A stretch of DNA of 64,000 nt from NCBI GenBank assembly GCA_022484595.1, contig JAKVLB010000001.1, forward strand, positions 186,001-250,000, read 5' to 3'. Shown piece after piece: positions 35,146-44,570 of this stretch (positions are counted from its first letter, which is position 1; every line of letters begins with the position of its first letter). The notes beneath the pieces were generated by a model, which saw nothing but the letters and a program-made list of their open reading frames with translations, was not told the DNA's origin and did no database searches. Source of the DNA: Mageeibacillus sp. (GTDB lineage: Bacteria > Bacillota > Clostridia > Saccharofermentanales > Saccharofermentanaceae). The position numbers were made by a program, and so were the translations under genes.

Positions 35146-36342
35146 TTAAAGCTTCGCGGCGATCGCCGTTAAGAACTCATCTGTTGTAACTACCTTTTTG
35201 TCATCTCTTGCAAGAAGCGGGTTAAGGTCACCGGTAATTATACCCGATTTTATCGTCTCAATTGAGGCTTTTTCGAGTCTGTTTGCAAAATCTTCAAGCT
35301 CCGGCAGACTGTCGAGCTGTGCGCGCTTCCTCAAAGCCCCGGACCACGCGTAGAGGGTGGCCATCGGATTTGTCGATGTCTTCTCGCCCTTCAGATACCT
35401 GTAATAATGGCGCGTTACAGTTCCGTGTGCCGCCTCATATTCATATATTCCGTCAGGTGATACAAGTACCGAAGTCATCATCGCAAGCGAACCGTTCGCA
35501 GAAGCGAGCATATCGCTCATGACGTCTCCGTCATAATTCTTGCATGCCCAGACAAATCCGCCCTCGGAGCGCATGACTCTGGCGACTGCGTCATCAATCA
35601 GCGTATAGAAATAGCCTATCTTGCAGTCTTCAAACTTTGCCTTGTATTCTTCCTCATATATCTGTGCGAAAATGTCTTTGAATCTGTGATCATATGTCTT
35701 TGAGATAGTATCTTTTGTTGCGAACCACAAATCCTGTCTGACATCCAGCGCGTAATTGAAGCATGACCTTGCAAAAGCCGAAATTGACTTGTCTGTATTA
35801 TAAAGACCCTGAAGCACACCTGCTCCCTTATATTCAAATACCGTCTGCTTCTCAACTCTTCCGTCCGGATATGTGACGACAAGCTCCGCTCTGGCAGGTC
35901 CGTCAATTCTGAGCTCTGTATCCTTGTAAACATCTCCGTAGGCATGACGCGCAATAGTAATCGGCTTCTCCCAGCATGAGACGAGCGGCTTTATACCGTC
36001 AACAATTATAGGGCTTCTGAAAACAGTGCCGTCGAGAATGGCTCTGATTGTCCCGTTCGGACTCTTCCACATCTGATGGAGATTATATTCTGTCATTCGC
36101 TGTGCGTTAGGAGTTATTGTCGCACACTTGACGGCTACGCCAAGTTCCTTTGTGCGGTTGGCTGAATCGATTGTAACCTGGTCGTTTGTTCTATCGCGGT
36201 TCTCAAGTCCCAGATCAAAATACTCGGTCTTGAGATCTACAAAAGGCGTAATGACGATATCCTTGATCTGTTTCCAGATAATCCTGGTCATCTCGTCTCC
36301 ATCCATCTCTACAAGAGGCGTTCTCATTGCAATCTTTGTCAT
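35146..36342 (-). CDS. icd: NADP-dependent isocitrate dehydrogenase
   Basis: Converts isocitrate to 2-oxoglutarate for glutamate synthesis. The 398-residue protein begins with MDGDEMTRIIW, which identifies the homodimeric eukaryote-like (type II) IDH group rather than the E. coli type. Other features are KCATITPN, KSPNGTIRAILDGTVFR with the substrate Ser/Asn/Arg residues, YDGDVMSDMLA with metal-binding Asp, and HGTVTRHYYRY near the cofactor. GAGGGAG lies nine bases before the ATG. Confidence 0.94.
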   Translation of the reverse strand: MTKIAMRTPLVEMDGDEMTRIIWKQIKDIVITPFVDLKTEYFDLGLENRDRTNDQVTIDSANRTKELGVAVKCATITPNAQRMTEYNLHQMWKSPNGTIRAILDGTVFRSPIIVDGIKPLVSCWEKPITIARHAYGDVYKDTELRIDGPARAELVVTYPDGRVEKQTVFEYKGAGVLQGLYNTDKSISAFARSCFNYALDVRQDLWFATKDTISKTYDHRFKDIFAQIYEEEYKAKFEDCKIGYFYTLIDDAVARVMRSEGGFVWACKNYDGDVMSDMLASANGSLAMMTSVLVSPDGIYEYEAAHGTVTRHYYRYLKGEKTSTNPMATLYAWSGALRKRAQLDSLPELEDFANRLEKASIETIKSGIITGDLNPLLARDDKKVVTTDEFLTAIAAKL

Positions 36343-36411
36343 ATAATGTCTCCCTCGTTAAAATTTACTAAACGATTTTAAGTCATTGCAGGCATATCGT
36401 CAAATACTCTG

Positions 36412-37446
36412 TCACTGCTTCTCTGAAGCTTTGATTATCAGGCACTCGAGACTAATCCGCTCATCGGCAAGCCCGTGTTTGACCGCACTGTCATTGTTTA
36501 CGCTGAGCAGATAAAGGTCAATAAGATGTTCCAACGTAAACCTGTTCGTCTGGTTTACCAGCTTTCTCGCTACAAAATCCGCGCATCCGAGTCTTTGCGA
36601 AACAGCAGAAGGATCTCCGAGCTCTTTGGCACATATCATTCGCTTGAGGTGGTTCATCAGCGTAACACGGATAAGGATTACAGGCTGGCGCGTGAGTATC
36701 AGATTATCCAGGGTATAAAGCGCCTGCCCCGCATTGCCCGTGCCGCAGGCATCCATAATGGTAAACACTTTGCCGCTCAGGTCAGGCGGGCAGCATTGCT
36801 CGATAGTATCTGCGTCAATGATATGAAGATTCTCTTCTCTGGCATATAACGTGAGCTTTATCACTTCATTATAAATCATCATCATGGTGCAATCACACCT
36901 CGATGCAAGCGACACCGCTGCTTCGCGGTCGATTTTTATTCCAGACTTCGCGAAAAGTGAATCAATCCAGTCCGCAAGCTCCTTCTCATCAAGCTTCATG
37001 CACTGACCGACTACTCCAATCTCCGCTATTCTCCTGAAGGCTTTCCTGGTGGCATTGCCTTTCTCCTCAGCTATAAACACAAAGCAGTAATCCGGAATAT
37101 CTGCAAGAATCTTCAGATGCTCATCGGTAATATCGGAATCAAGTATTCCGGAACTGCGTATGACTATGAGTTTGCGCTTTGACATCCACGGCGGCATAGA
37201 CAGCTGTTCATCAAGCATCTCGAAGCTGAACCTGTCTGCGCTCCGGCAGTCAAATACCTTCATATCCATATCTTCGGCATCAGGACTTATGAGCTTAGTC
37301 TTAAGAATTGACAGACAACTGTCGATAAAAAACGGCTCATCTCCATACATGACTGCCAGCCTGATTGTATCGGTCTCATTCTTGATTTTTCTCAGGAAGT
37401 CCCTGCTGGTAAGCACTCCCTTTGGCGGTCCGCTCTTCTTTGCCAT
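36412..37446 (-). CDS. holA: DNA polymerase III delta subunit
   Basis: The clamp-loader delta subunit opens the sliding clamp. The 344-residue protein has the expected shape: an N-terminal region with LAVMYGDEPFFID, then FAWD-like LDEKELADWIDSLFAKSGI and LASRCDCTMMMIYNEVIKL, and the C-terminal collar domain with LGCADFVARKLVNQ. The ATG at 37446 follows GGGGAA by eight bases and the stop of the GH25 gene by one base. A longer frame overlapping that gene is rejected. Confidence 0.9.
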   Translation of the reverse strand: MAKKSGPPKGVLTSRDFLRKIKNETDTIRLAVMYGDEPFFIDSCLSILKTKLISPDAEDMDMKVFDCRSADRFSFEMLDEQLSMPPWMSKRKLIVIRSSGILDSDITDEHLKILADIPDYCFVFIAEEKGNATRKAFRRIAEIGVVGQCMKLDEKELADWIDSLFAKSGIKIDREAAVSLASRCDCTMMMIYNEVIKLTLYAREENLHIIDADTIEQCCPPDLSGKVFTIMDACGTGNAGQALYTLDNLILTRQPVILIRVTLMNHLKRMICAKELGDPSAVSQRLGCADFVARKLVNQTNRFTLEHLIDLYLLSVNNDSAVKHGLADERISLECLIIKASEKQ

Positions 37447-37447
37447 A

Positions 37448-38593
37448 TCAATGTTCCCCGTAATACAAATCAATGTCGACAGGACCGTCTATTCCGTCAA
37501 TTCTTCCGATACAGTTAACCTGCCACATGACATAATCGCCTTCATAGGCTGTCTGGTCAGTATAATTGGCAAGCCAGACTGCTGTGTCGCTGTCCGGCTG
37601 CCATACGGTCTCAAGATAATACTTGCTGGCATACAGCATCGACTCATAGCCTGCCTGCTGCATCCTGTCTCTGAATGTACTGTACAGTTCATTCAGGTCA
37701 CTCATGCTTAATTTATACTGCTGACAGCATGCCCAGCTTTCCCAGTCAAATGCCACCGGGAAATCGAGTGTCTGTCCGTCCAGAAGCTCAATCAGGGCTT
37801 CCGCGTGCTCCGCGACCGTTTGTGTATCGGCGGCGTTGGTGTTGTAATACACCCCGACCTTAAGCCCGGCAGCCTTTGCATTTGCAAGATTCTGACTGAA
37901 ATAGTCGTCAACGCCAAGTTCGCCTTCGGTATATTTGAGAGCGCGTATCATTACAAAATCACAGCCTGCCGCCTTCACAGCGTTAAAATCTATCTCGCCC
38001 TGCCATTTGGAAACGTCGATTCCCACAAGAACGCCGTCTTCACTGTACCGGCTTATGAAATCATCATAGTTTATTCTCGGAGTCTCCGTTGCCTGAGTCT
38101 GTTCACCTGGATCAGCTGCATCGGACTGTGCTGCAACCGAGACGGTAATGTCATGTGACCTTGAATTGCCGGCATCGTCAGTAATTATCGCTGATATGTC
38201 GTATGTTCCTGCAGATGACGTGTCAACATTGCCGTCTACGGTAAGATTTACATCAGAGTCCATATTATCTATATAACTCACATTATCGTATACATTGAAT
38301 TCATCACCTGTATTTACGGTTATCTGATCCGGGCAGCTCAGAAACAACGGTGCTTCCGTATCCTTCTGAGTCTGAGTGACTGTCTGAATCTGCTCCGATG
38401 CAACGGCAGCGGAAGACTCTGTCAAAGCACTCTCAATCGAAGATTCGGATGGTGGCACTGATGCGGCGGCAGCCTGTGCAGACGAATCAGACATATTTGT
38501 TTCCAGGGAACCCGTTGCAGTAGTTTTGCCGCCAGAACAGGCAGCCAGAACAAACGATACAGCAAGAACCTGAATTACCAACAATTTCTTCAT
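37448..38593 (-). CDS. GH25 lysozyme-like lipoprotein with Ig-like domain
   Basis: Exported muramidase-type protein of 381 residues. A lipoprotein signal peptide ends at LAAC (Cys19). Residues 20-78 are a Ser/Ala-rich linker. Residues 80-153 form a DUF5011/Ig-like beta domain (APLFLSCPDQITVNTGDEFNVYD is its start region). The GH25 catalytic domain follows from about residue 188, with GIDVSKWQG (Asp193) and AFDWESW (Asp283, Glu285) at the active site. It would cut glycan strands of peptidoglycan from the outer membrane face. It has its own promoter upstream and is followed after one base by holA, an unusual pairing. Confidence 0.9.
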   Translation of the reverse strand: MKKLLVIQVLAVSFVLAACSGGKTTATGSLETNMSDSSAQAAAASVPPSESSIESALTESSAAVASEQIQTVTQTQKDTEAPLFLSCPDQITVNTGDEFNVYDNVSYIDNMDSDVNLTVDGNVDTSSAGTYDISAIITDDAGNSRSHDITVSVAAQSDAADPGEQTQATETPRINYDDFISRYSEDGVLVGIDVSKWQGEIDFNAVKAAGCDFVMIRALKYTEGELGVDDYFSQNLANAKAAGLKVGVYYNTNAADTQTVAEHAEALIELLDGQTLDFPVAFDWESWACCQQYKLSMSDLNELYSTFRDRMQQAGYESMLYASKYYLETVWQPDSDTAVWLANYTDQTAYEGDYVMWQVNCIGRIDGIDGPVDIDLYYGEH

Positions 38594-38629
38594 TATATTA
38601 AACTACCTCATAATTAATGCGCTTCAAGT

Positions 38630-38684
38630 CCGGATATAATATCCGGCTTCGTTAATTATAACAGAAATACTCTGTTCACCGAAA
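38630..38684 (-). promoter_or_regulatory. Promoter and 5' hairpin of the GH25-holA transcript
   Basis: Minus-strand -10 TATAAT (38655-38660) with a weak -35 (TTTCGG or TTCGGT, about 38678-38684). The predicted start near 38648 falls just before a perfect inverted repeat CCGGATA-TAA-TATCCGG (38630-38646). A stem at the very 5' end of the mRNA would be expected to slow decay. No U-tract follows it, so it is not a terminator. Confidence 0.5.
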
Positions 38685-38690
38685 ACCATA

Positions 38691-40916
38691 TCAGCTGATC
38701 TCACATATGACTGCTCCTTCCCGGTCTGTCCTTAGTATTACCGCGCCGCAGCCACTAAGCCTTTCAAGGGTCTCTGCCGCCGGATGTCCGTAGAAGTTGC
38801 CGGCGCCGACTGAAATTACGGCGTATTCCGGTCTGACCGCGTCCAGAAAAGCGGTAGCGGTCGAGAATCTTGAGCCGTGATGCGCGACCTTGAGAATATC
38901 GCAGTCCGGCAGAATGTTCTGATCAATGAGCATTCTCTCGGTCTCTTCTCCGATATCACCTGTAAACAGCACAGTCTTTGTACCCGTCTCAAGTGCCATC
39001 ACAAGACTGTCCTCATTTCCGCCCCCTGCGGCGTTCTCCGGAAATAATATCTTAAGTCTGATTCCGCGGCCCAGATCAAAGGCTTCGCCTGCGTGAACCG
39101 CCTCAGTACCGGACATGAAGCTGTCGATTGGGATATTGTCTTCATCGAGCTTTGACACAAAACTCTCAACTTCGTCGTCAACTCCGTCAAAGCCCGTATA
39201 TACAGCTTTGATTCTGTGCTGATTGTACAGTGCCACAAGTCCGGCAGCATGATCCGAATCCCAATGACTCACGAAGGCGAAGTCCACCTGCCCTATTGCG
39301 TAATAATCCAGAAGATCTCTTACTGTTTTTTCTCCCTCCTCATATACTCCTCCGTCAATAAGACAGCTTCGGCTGTCTGTCATTACGAGACAGCAGTCGC
39401 CCTGCCCGACGTCCGCAAACACTATTCTGACGGAAGGTCTGCAAATAAATACTGCTGACTGCGCTCCTATAAGAACAGCCAGAATCGCGGCGCAGGGCTT
39501 GAGAAGGTATCTCCTGATTATTATCCCGGGAGGAAATAATGATAAACATATAAATACGCAAAGACACAAAAGTAATGCTCTGCCGCTGATAAGCCTCGCA
39601 GAAGAATAGACCGCAACTGCAGAACCCGCCTCAGTAAGCCCGGCAAGCATTTCAAGACAGGCGGCGACCGGTCCGGATATTCCGAGAATTACTCCCGGAA
39701 TGAAAAAGATGCAGGCAAACTGCGCGAGAAAAACAGCACCCAGCTGCACAAGAAACAGCATCAGCGAAAGTCTCATGCCGGTATCAATCCAGAACGGCAT
39801 CATTCCGATAAGACTTGATATCGCCGGACTTATGACACCGGCAACAGATTCCGGAACTGATATCTTCCCCAGAATCCGCATTAATCCGGGCGAACACAGT
39901 TTGATGGCGCACGCCGAAGCAAAACTCATCTGGAAGCCCGGCATAACCGCCGCGAAAGGATTCGCACCGATCATTACAATTGCGGCAAGGCACATACCTG
40001 AAACAGAATCTCTTGCCGCGTAGGCGCAGCAGCTCATAACAGCCGCCCTTGTGACAGACTCGCTCCATCCGGTAAGCTGCCCTGTCAGAAAGGCACACAG
40101 AACATAGACAATTATGTTTCTTCTCCTGTCCTGAGCAGCCGCATTGAGAATATAGGGCAGTACCATAAGGAAGCCTGCAAAATGTGTGCCTGATACCGCA
40201 AGAAGGTGTGAACAGTCCGACATTCTGAAAAACCTTTCGGTATCATCATCAAGAAGCGAAGTATCCCCAAGACAGATCGCGGCGACGAGAGCTTTGGATC
40301 TGTCATCAAGACCTGATGTGAAATTTGCAAACATATTCTTTTTCAAGGCAAATGACACACCGCTATAGCCGTTAATCAGTGTATAAAGCCATCCGCTTTG
40401 CTTCTCAAGGCCGGCCGATTCAACATACAGACAGTATTTAATTCCTTTCCGCCTGAGATACTGTCTGTAATCAAACTCTCCGGGATTGCCTGCATCCTCA
40501 GCCTCTTCCAATGTACCTCGCACTCTGACTGCATCTCCTGAAAGGAACTTTGAGAAGTCGACATCCCCGCCCGGAGTAACAGCGACCCTGATGCCGTCAA
40601 TAACTCCGTAAAAGGAATCTTTGCCTGAGAGTTTGGCGGTAACTCCCGTGATGATAACGTCGTAAGTTCCGTCACCCAATGACACAGCCTTGCAGGCGAG
40701 ACTTCGCGTTATCGAAAATCCGCAGTAAAGAACAACCGCCGCTGTGATAAAATATCCGAGGAACACTGCAGCTCTTTTATCAGGCGACATTGCAAAGACG
40801 ATAAGACTGAGGACGCACAGAACATACGCCGGCAGCATGTCTGACAGACAATAACATAAGATGCCCGAGCACAGCATCATTATCGCAGGAACGAGAAGCG
40901 GCCTACGGGATATCAT
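38691..40916 (-). CDS. comEC: DNA internalisation protein ComEC/Rec2
   Basis: Polytopic channel protein for uptake of single-stranded DNA. The start at 40916 (AGGAG eight bases upstream) gives 741 residues; an ATG 17 codons upstream is possible but has no such site. N-terminal helices are followed by an OB-like loop region, the competence domain with HLLAVSGTHFAGF, several membrane helices, and a C-terminal metallo-beta-lactamase-like domain with FADVGQGDCCLV, SHWDSDHAAGL and KVAHHGSRFST. All parts are present, so the gene looks functional. It is divergent from engB. Confidence 0.93.
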   Translation of the reverse strand: MISRRPLLVPAIMMLCSGILCYCLSDMLPAYVLCVLSLIVFAMSPDKRAAVFLGYFITAAVVLYCGFSITRSLACKAVSLGDGTYDVIITGVTAKLSGKDSFYGVIDGIRVAVTPGGDVDFSKFLSGDAVRVRGTLEEAEDAGNPGEFDYRQYLRRKGIKYCLYVESAGLEKQSGWLYTLINGYSGVSFALKKNMFANFTSGLDDRSKALVAAICLGDTSLLDDDTERFFRMSDCSHLLAVSGTHFAGFLMVLPYILNAAAQDRRRNIIVYVLCAFLTGQLTGWSESVTRAAVMSCCAYAARDSVSGMCLAAIVMIGANPFAAVMPGFQMSFASACAIKLCSPGLMRILGKISVPESVAGVISPAISSLIGMMPFWIDTGMRLSLMLFLVQLGAVFLAQFACIFFIPGVILGISGPVAACLEMLAGLTEAGSAVAVYSSARLISGRALLLCLCVFICLSLFPPGIIIRRYLLKPCAAILAVLIGAQSAVFICRPSVRIVFADVGQGDCCLVMTDSRSCLIDGGVYEEGEKTVRDLLDYYAIGQVDFAFVSHWDSDHAAGLVALYNQHRIKAVYTGFDGVDDEVESFVSKLDEDNIPIDSFMSGTEAVHAGEAFDLGRGIRLKILFPENAAGGGNEDSLVMALETGTKTVLFTGDIGEETERMLIDQNILPDCDILKVAHHGSRFSTATAFLDAVRPEYAVISVGAGNFYGHPAAETLERLSGCGAVILRTDREGAVICEIS

Positions 40917-41040
40917 CCCGTAGATCTCCTGATGTCGCTGTTTGCTTTTTGTGTTAATTTTATACATGGTTATATTTTAAAAGCTGCGGCGGACGGAAAT
41001 ATCGACAAAATACTACAAAAACCGACAAGGATAACTAAAA

Positions 41041-41637
41041 ATGGAAAAACTCAATTTCAACAAGACCAGATTTCTCAAGGTCGCGGCAGGGATAAACGAT
41101 CTTCCCCCTCAGGATCGCCCTGAAATAGTACTGTCAGGCAAGTCCAATGTCGGCAAGTCATCACTTATTAACGCGCTGGGCAACAACAGAAAACTTGCAA
41201 AAGTATCTCAGACGCCCGGGAAAACAAGGCAAATCATATATTTCGATGTGGATGACAGACTCCTTATCGCGGATCTGCCCGGCTACGGCTATTCCGGAGC
41301 TTCACACGAGAAGACTGCCGAATTTTCGGCTCTGTGCGACAATTATTTCAAATCCGGCAGAGCTTTCAGACTGGTTCTGTGCCTTATTGACATACGGCAT
41401 GAACCCTCAGTATCGGACATTGCGATGATTGAATACCTTAACAACGCCAACATCCCGTATTTCTGCGTCTTTACAAAGTGTGACAAACTCTCAAGAGCTC
41501 AGACGGCAAAACAGATTGATATGATGGCTCATTATCTGGATTTTTGCGAAGATGCGCATGTTTTCGCTGTCTCTGCACAGAATCAGGCGGGAATTTCTGA
41601 CTTGAGAGACGCCATTGCTGATGCGGTCTCAAAGTAG
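41041..41637 (+). CDS. engB: Ribosome-biogenesis GTPase EngB (YsxC/YihA)
   Basis: Essential GTPase for large-subunit assembly. The 198-residue protein shows SGKSNVGKSSLINAL (G1), TPGKTRQI (G2), DLPGYGYS (G3), TKCDKL (G4) and VSAQ (G5). AAGGAT lies about ten bases before the ATG. The 124 bases back to comEC are AT-rich with no gene. Confidence 0.96.
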   Translation: MEKLNFNKTRFLKVAAGINDLPPQDRPEIVLSGKSNVGKSSLINALGNNRKLAKVSQTPGKTRQIIYFDVDDRLLIADLPGYGYSGASHEKTAEFSALCDNYFKSGRAFRLVLCLIDIRHEPSVSDIAMIEYLNNANIPYFCVFTKCDKLSRAQTAKQIDMMAHYLDFCEDAHVFAVSAQNQAGISDLRDAIADAVSK

Positions 41638-41668
41638 TGCAAATTAGAAATTTACAAAAAATTGAACA

Positions 41669-41686
41669 AGTTTTCAGAAACTTTTC
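41669..41686 (+). terminator. Weak terminator after engB
   Basis: AAGTTT-TCAG-AAACTTTT, a six-pair stem 32 bases after the engB stop, with only a short T-run. Termination is probably partial. Confidence 0.35.
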
Positions 41687-41711
41687 GTGCAATTTTCAAC
41701 ATGAATACACT

Positions 41712-41739
41712 TTGAAAAGGAAAGTCGTTCAGATAATAT
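41712..41739 (+). promoter_or_regulatory. Promoter of the prs operon
   Basis: -35 TTGAAA (41712-41717), 16-base spacer and -10 TAATAT (41734-41739). The AGGGGG ribosome site of the first prs gene follows at about 41755. Confidence 0.55.
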
Positions 41740-41771
41740 TTTAATAGCATTAAAAGGGGGCATCACTTGTA

Positions 41772-42989
41772 ATGAGCGATTTATATGTTAATTCCGGCTT
41801 TAAACAGGCTACTCTGGCTCCCTTTGGGCCTATCGGCATCATAGCGCATACCACGAACATTGATTTTGTCCGCAAAGTATCGGATGTACTTTCTTCCAAG
41901 AGAAATAAACGAATAGCTGACGGCAGAACACAGTACGCATCGAACCCCGGATATGCAAGAAGCGACTATCTCATTGATTCCAAACTTATAAGATTCCAGT
42001 CCGGCGAAGGCAAATGTGCTTTAGGCGAGAGTGTAAGAGGCAACGATATCTATATTATCACCGATGTTCTGGCACATAACGGCACTGTCAAGCTCATTGA
42101 CGGAGAACATGTCATAAGTTCGGACGATCATTATATGGACCTTCTCCGAATCATCTCGGTATGTCGCGGGAAAGCAAGAAGAATCAATGTTATTATGCCT
42201 TTTGTATATGAAGGCCGACGTGAGAAGCTTGACACGCGCGGAGAATCATACGATTGCGCCGATGTACTGAAGAAGCTCTACAGTCTCGGAGTAGCTAACC
42301 TTATCGTTTTCGATCCTCACGACGCAAGAATAGCGAATGCTGTTCCGCTTATGAGCATTGAATATCCGAGATGTCAGTTCAAACTCACCTCCGCCCTTCT
42401 CAGCAAGTTCGGTTCAATCAAGCTCGATAAAGATAATACTATTGTTGTAAGCCCCGATGAGACAGGCGTCTCAAGGGCTATTTTTTACTCTTCGCATTTG
42501 AATCTTCCTCTTGGAATTTTCTACCGTGACCGCGACTACACAATCAAAGTCAACGGTGAGCATCCCATAAAGGAATTCAGATATCTGGGCGATGATGTCA
42601 AAGACAGGGATATTCTCCTTATCGATGACATGATCAACTCAGGCTCAACAATGCTTCGCACAGCAGCGAAGCTCAAGACTTACGGCGCGGGCGATATTTA
42701 TTGTCTGTCGCCTTTCGGTCTGTTTACGGAAGGCTTCGATGGCTTTGACAAGGCATATGAAGAAGGCATTATCAAGAGCGTTTGCTGCACCAATCTGGTC
42801 TATCACCCGGAAGGTCTTGACAAGCGCGAATGGTATCTTGACGCCGATATGGTGCCGTATGTGGCGCGCATCATTGACGCACTCAACGTAGATGAATCCA
42901 TCTACGACTTGATTAATTCAACCTCAAGACTTACTGAGCTCGTCAGCCAGATAAGGATTGGGGAGGTTTTCGACGAATTTAACGAATAA
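41772..42989 (+). CDS. Ribose-phosphate pyrophosphokinase paralogue 1, altered catalytic loop
   Basis: A 405-residue PRPP-synthetase-family protein, about 90 residues longer than the standard enzyme. Recognisable parts are FQSGEGKCALGESVRGND (N-terminal half), RINVIMPFVYEG, FDPHDARIANA (the ATP-site His) and the PRPP-binding loop DILLIDDMINSGSTM. The flexible loop that normally starts with KRR reads YRDRDYT here, so the catalytic Lys is replaced by Arg and the first Arg by Asp. The next gene, 25 bases downstream, is a close homologue with KRR intact. This copy may be a poorly active or regulatory subunit. Confidence 0.85.
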   Translation: MSDLYVNSGFKQATLAPFGPIGIIAHTTNIDFVRKVSDVLSSKRNKRIADGRTQYASNPGYARSDYLIDSKLIRFQSGEGKCALGESVRGNDIYIITDVLAHNGTVKLIDGEHVISSDDHYMDLLRIISVCRGKARRINVIMPFVYEGRREKLDTRGESYDCADVLKKLYSLGVANLIVFDPHDARIANAVPLMSIEYPRCQFKLTSALLSKFGSIKLDKDNTIVVSPDETGVSRAIFYSSHLNLPLGIFYRDRDYTIKVNGEHPIKEFRYLGDDVKDRDILLIDDMINSGSTMLRTAAKLKTYGAGDIYCLSPFGLFTEGFDGFDKAYEEGIIKSVCCTNLVYHPEGLDKREWYLDADMVPYVARIIDALNVDESIYDLINSTSRLTELVSQIRIGEVFDEFNE

Positions 42990-43014
42990 CACACACGAAA
43001 GGCAGGCTGCATTT

Positions 43015-44220
43015 ATGACTTCAGCATCTGATGAGAAAGCTTACTCACGCTATGACCAATACGGTGACAACCCAATGGCACCGGTAGGTCCTATCGGACT
43101 CATCGCACTCAAGGGAAGCGAGGACTTCACGGAGAAGGTAAACTATTACCTCAACAGGAGACGTTCAGAGTATCAGAAAGAACAGTTCGTAAACACATAT
43201 CCGGGATTTTTCCGTGAGGACTACAGAATTCCTGTAGAGAACGCGAGATTTTCCTCGGGCGAAGGCAAGGCCGTAGTCAAGAACACGGTAAGAGGTCATG
43301 ACCTCTATATTCTTGCCGATGTCATGAACTGCTCTTGCACATACAAGATGTTCGGTCAGGATAACAGAATGAGTCCGGACGATCATTATCAGGACCTGAA
43401 GCGAGTCATACTCGCCTGCTCCGGTAAATCCAGAAGAATCAACGTCATCATGCCTTTCTTATATGAGAGCAGGCAGCACAAGAGGAACGCAAGAGAATCT
43501 CTGGACTGCGCATTCGCGCTTGAAGAGCTTTATGACCTTGGAGTCGCGAATATTCTGACATTCGATGCACACGACGAGCGAGTAGCGAACGCTATTCCTC
43601 TCGCAGGCTTTGAGTCACTTCCCACCACATATCAGATCATAAAAGAGATGTACCGTCAGGTTCCTGACCTTAGCTTTTCTAAAGGCAAGTTCATGGTGGT
43701 ATCACCCGATGAAGGCGGTATTCCGAGAGCAATGTACTACGCATCAATTCTCGGCGTACCTCTCGGAACCTTCTATAAGAGAAGAGATTACACAACAGTA
43801 GTAAACGGACGCAACCCGATAATCGCCCATGAATTCCTTGGCGATTCCGTAGAAGGTCTTGATATTCTTATCGTGGACGATATGATTTCTTCCGGCGATT
43901 CCATGCTCGACATAGCTCGTGAGATGAAGGAGCGCGGAGCTCGCAAGGTGTTCTGTGCCGTCACTTTCGGTCTTTTCACCGAGGGAATCGACAAGTTCAA
44001 CAAAGCATATGAAGAAGGTGTAATAAATAAGATTTTCGCGACGAACGCTACTTATCGCCGCCCTGAGCTTCTTGAAGCACCGTGGTATGCGGATGTCAAC
44101 CTTTGCAAGTTTGTCGCTTTGCTGATAGATGCCATCAACCACGACGCTTCCCTTTCAAATCTCATCAGCCCTACCGAGAAGATAAAGAGACTCCTCAACG
44201 AGAAAGAGAATCTCGGTTGA
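43015..44220 (+). CDS. prs: Ribose-phosphate pyrophosphokinase paralogue 2
   Basis: Makes PRPP from ribose 5-phosphate and ATP. The 401-residue protein matches the upstream copy throughout: FSSGEGKAVVKNTVRGHD, INVIMPFLYESRQHKRNARESLD, FDAHDERVANAI and DILIVDDMISSGDSM. It keeps the catalytic YKRRDYT loop, so it is the likely active enzyme of the pair. I start at 43015, about eight bases after AGGCAGG, rather than at an upstream ATG that lies inside the end of the first copy. This long form of Prs is common in Lachnospiraceae-type genomes as I recall. Confidence 0.88.
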   Translation: MTSASDEKAYSRYDQYGDNPMAPVGPIGLIALKGSEDFTEKVNYYLNRRRSEYQKEQFVNTYPGFFREDYRIPVENARFSSGEGKAVVKNTVRGHDLYILADVMNCSCTYKMFGQDNRMSPDDHYQDLKRVILACSGKSRRINVIMPFLYESRQHKRNARESLDCAFALEELYDLGVANILTFDAHDERVANAIPLAGFESLPTTYQIIKEMYRQVPDLSFSKGKFMVVSPDEGGIPRAMYYASILGVPLGTFYKRRDYTTVVNGRNPIIAHEFLGDSVEGLDILIVDDMISSGDSMLDIAREMKERGARKVFCAVTFGLFTEGIDKFNKAYEEGVINKIFATNATYRRPELLEAPWYADVNLCKFVALLIDAINHDASLSNLISPTEKIKRLLNEKENLG

Positions 44221-44224
44221 CGAT

Positions 44225-44560
44225 ATGGTCAGGAAGGCAGCGGAAGGCAGAACAACACGAAGGTCTTCGTCCTCATCAAAGGCGAAGACCTCTTCAAATA
44301 ACGGCAGGAGAAAAGTGTCTCCTGCGGTGACAGACACCGTGACAGCCGGAGATTATTGGCATGCTTTCACCGGCACTCGCGCTTTTATCCCGATTATCAC
44401 AATATTGGCGACGCTCGTTATTGTCGGTATTGACCTTCTTATTTCATGGAACGGTTTCAACCTGTTCTTTAAGCTTCTGGGTGTTCAGATTCTCATCGTT
44501 TTCGCTGTCTGGATAATCAGGATACTGGTATCTCTTGGCAACGACAAGAGCGACAGATAG
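44225..44560 (+). CDS. Small two-helix membrane protein, unknown function
   Basis: A 111-residue protein. Residues 1-40 are basic and Ser/Arg/Lys-rich (TTRRSSSSSKAKTSS), followed by two hydrophobic helices (about 55-74 and 80-101). It starts four bases after the prs stop and ends ten bases before rqcH, so it is part of that operon. I do not recognise the family. The positively charged tail should face the cytoplasm and could contact nucleic acid or ribosomes, which is speculative. Confidence 0.6.
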   Translation: MVRKAAEGRTTRRSSSSSKAKTSSNNGRRKVSPAVTDTVTAGDYWHAFTGTRAFIPIITILATLVIVGIDLLISWNGFNLFFKLLGVQILIVFAVWIIRILVSLGNDKSDR

Positions 44561-44570
44561 AGAGGCAAAG

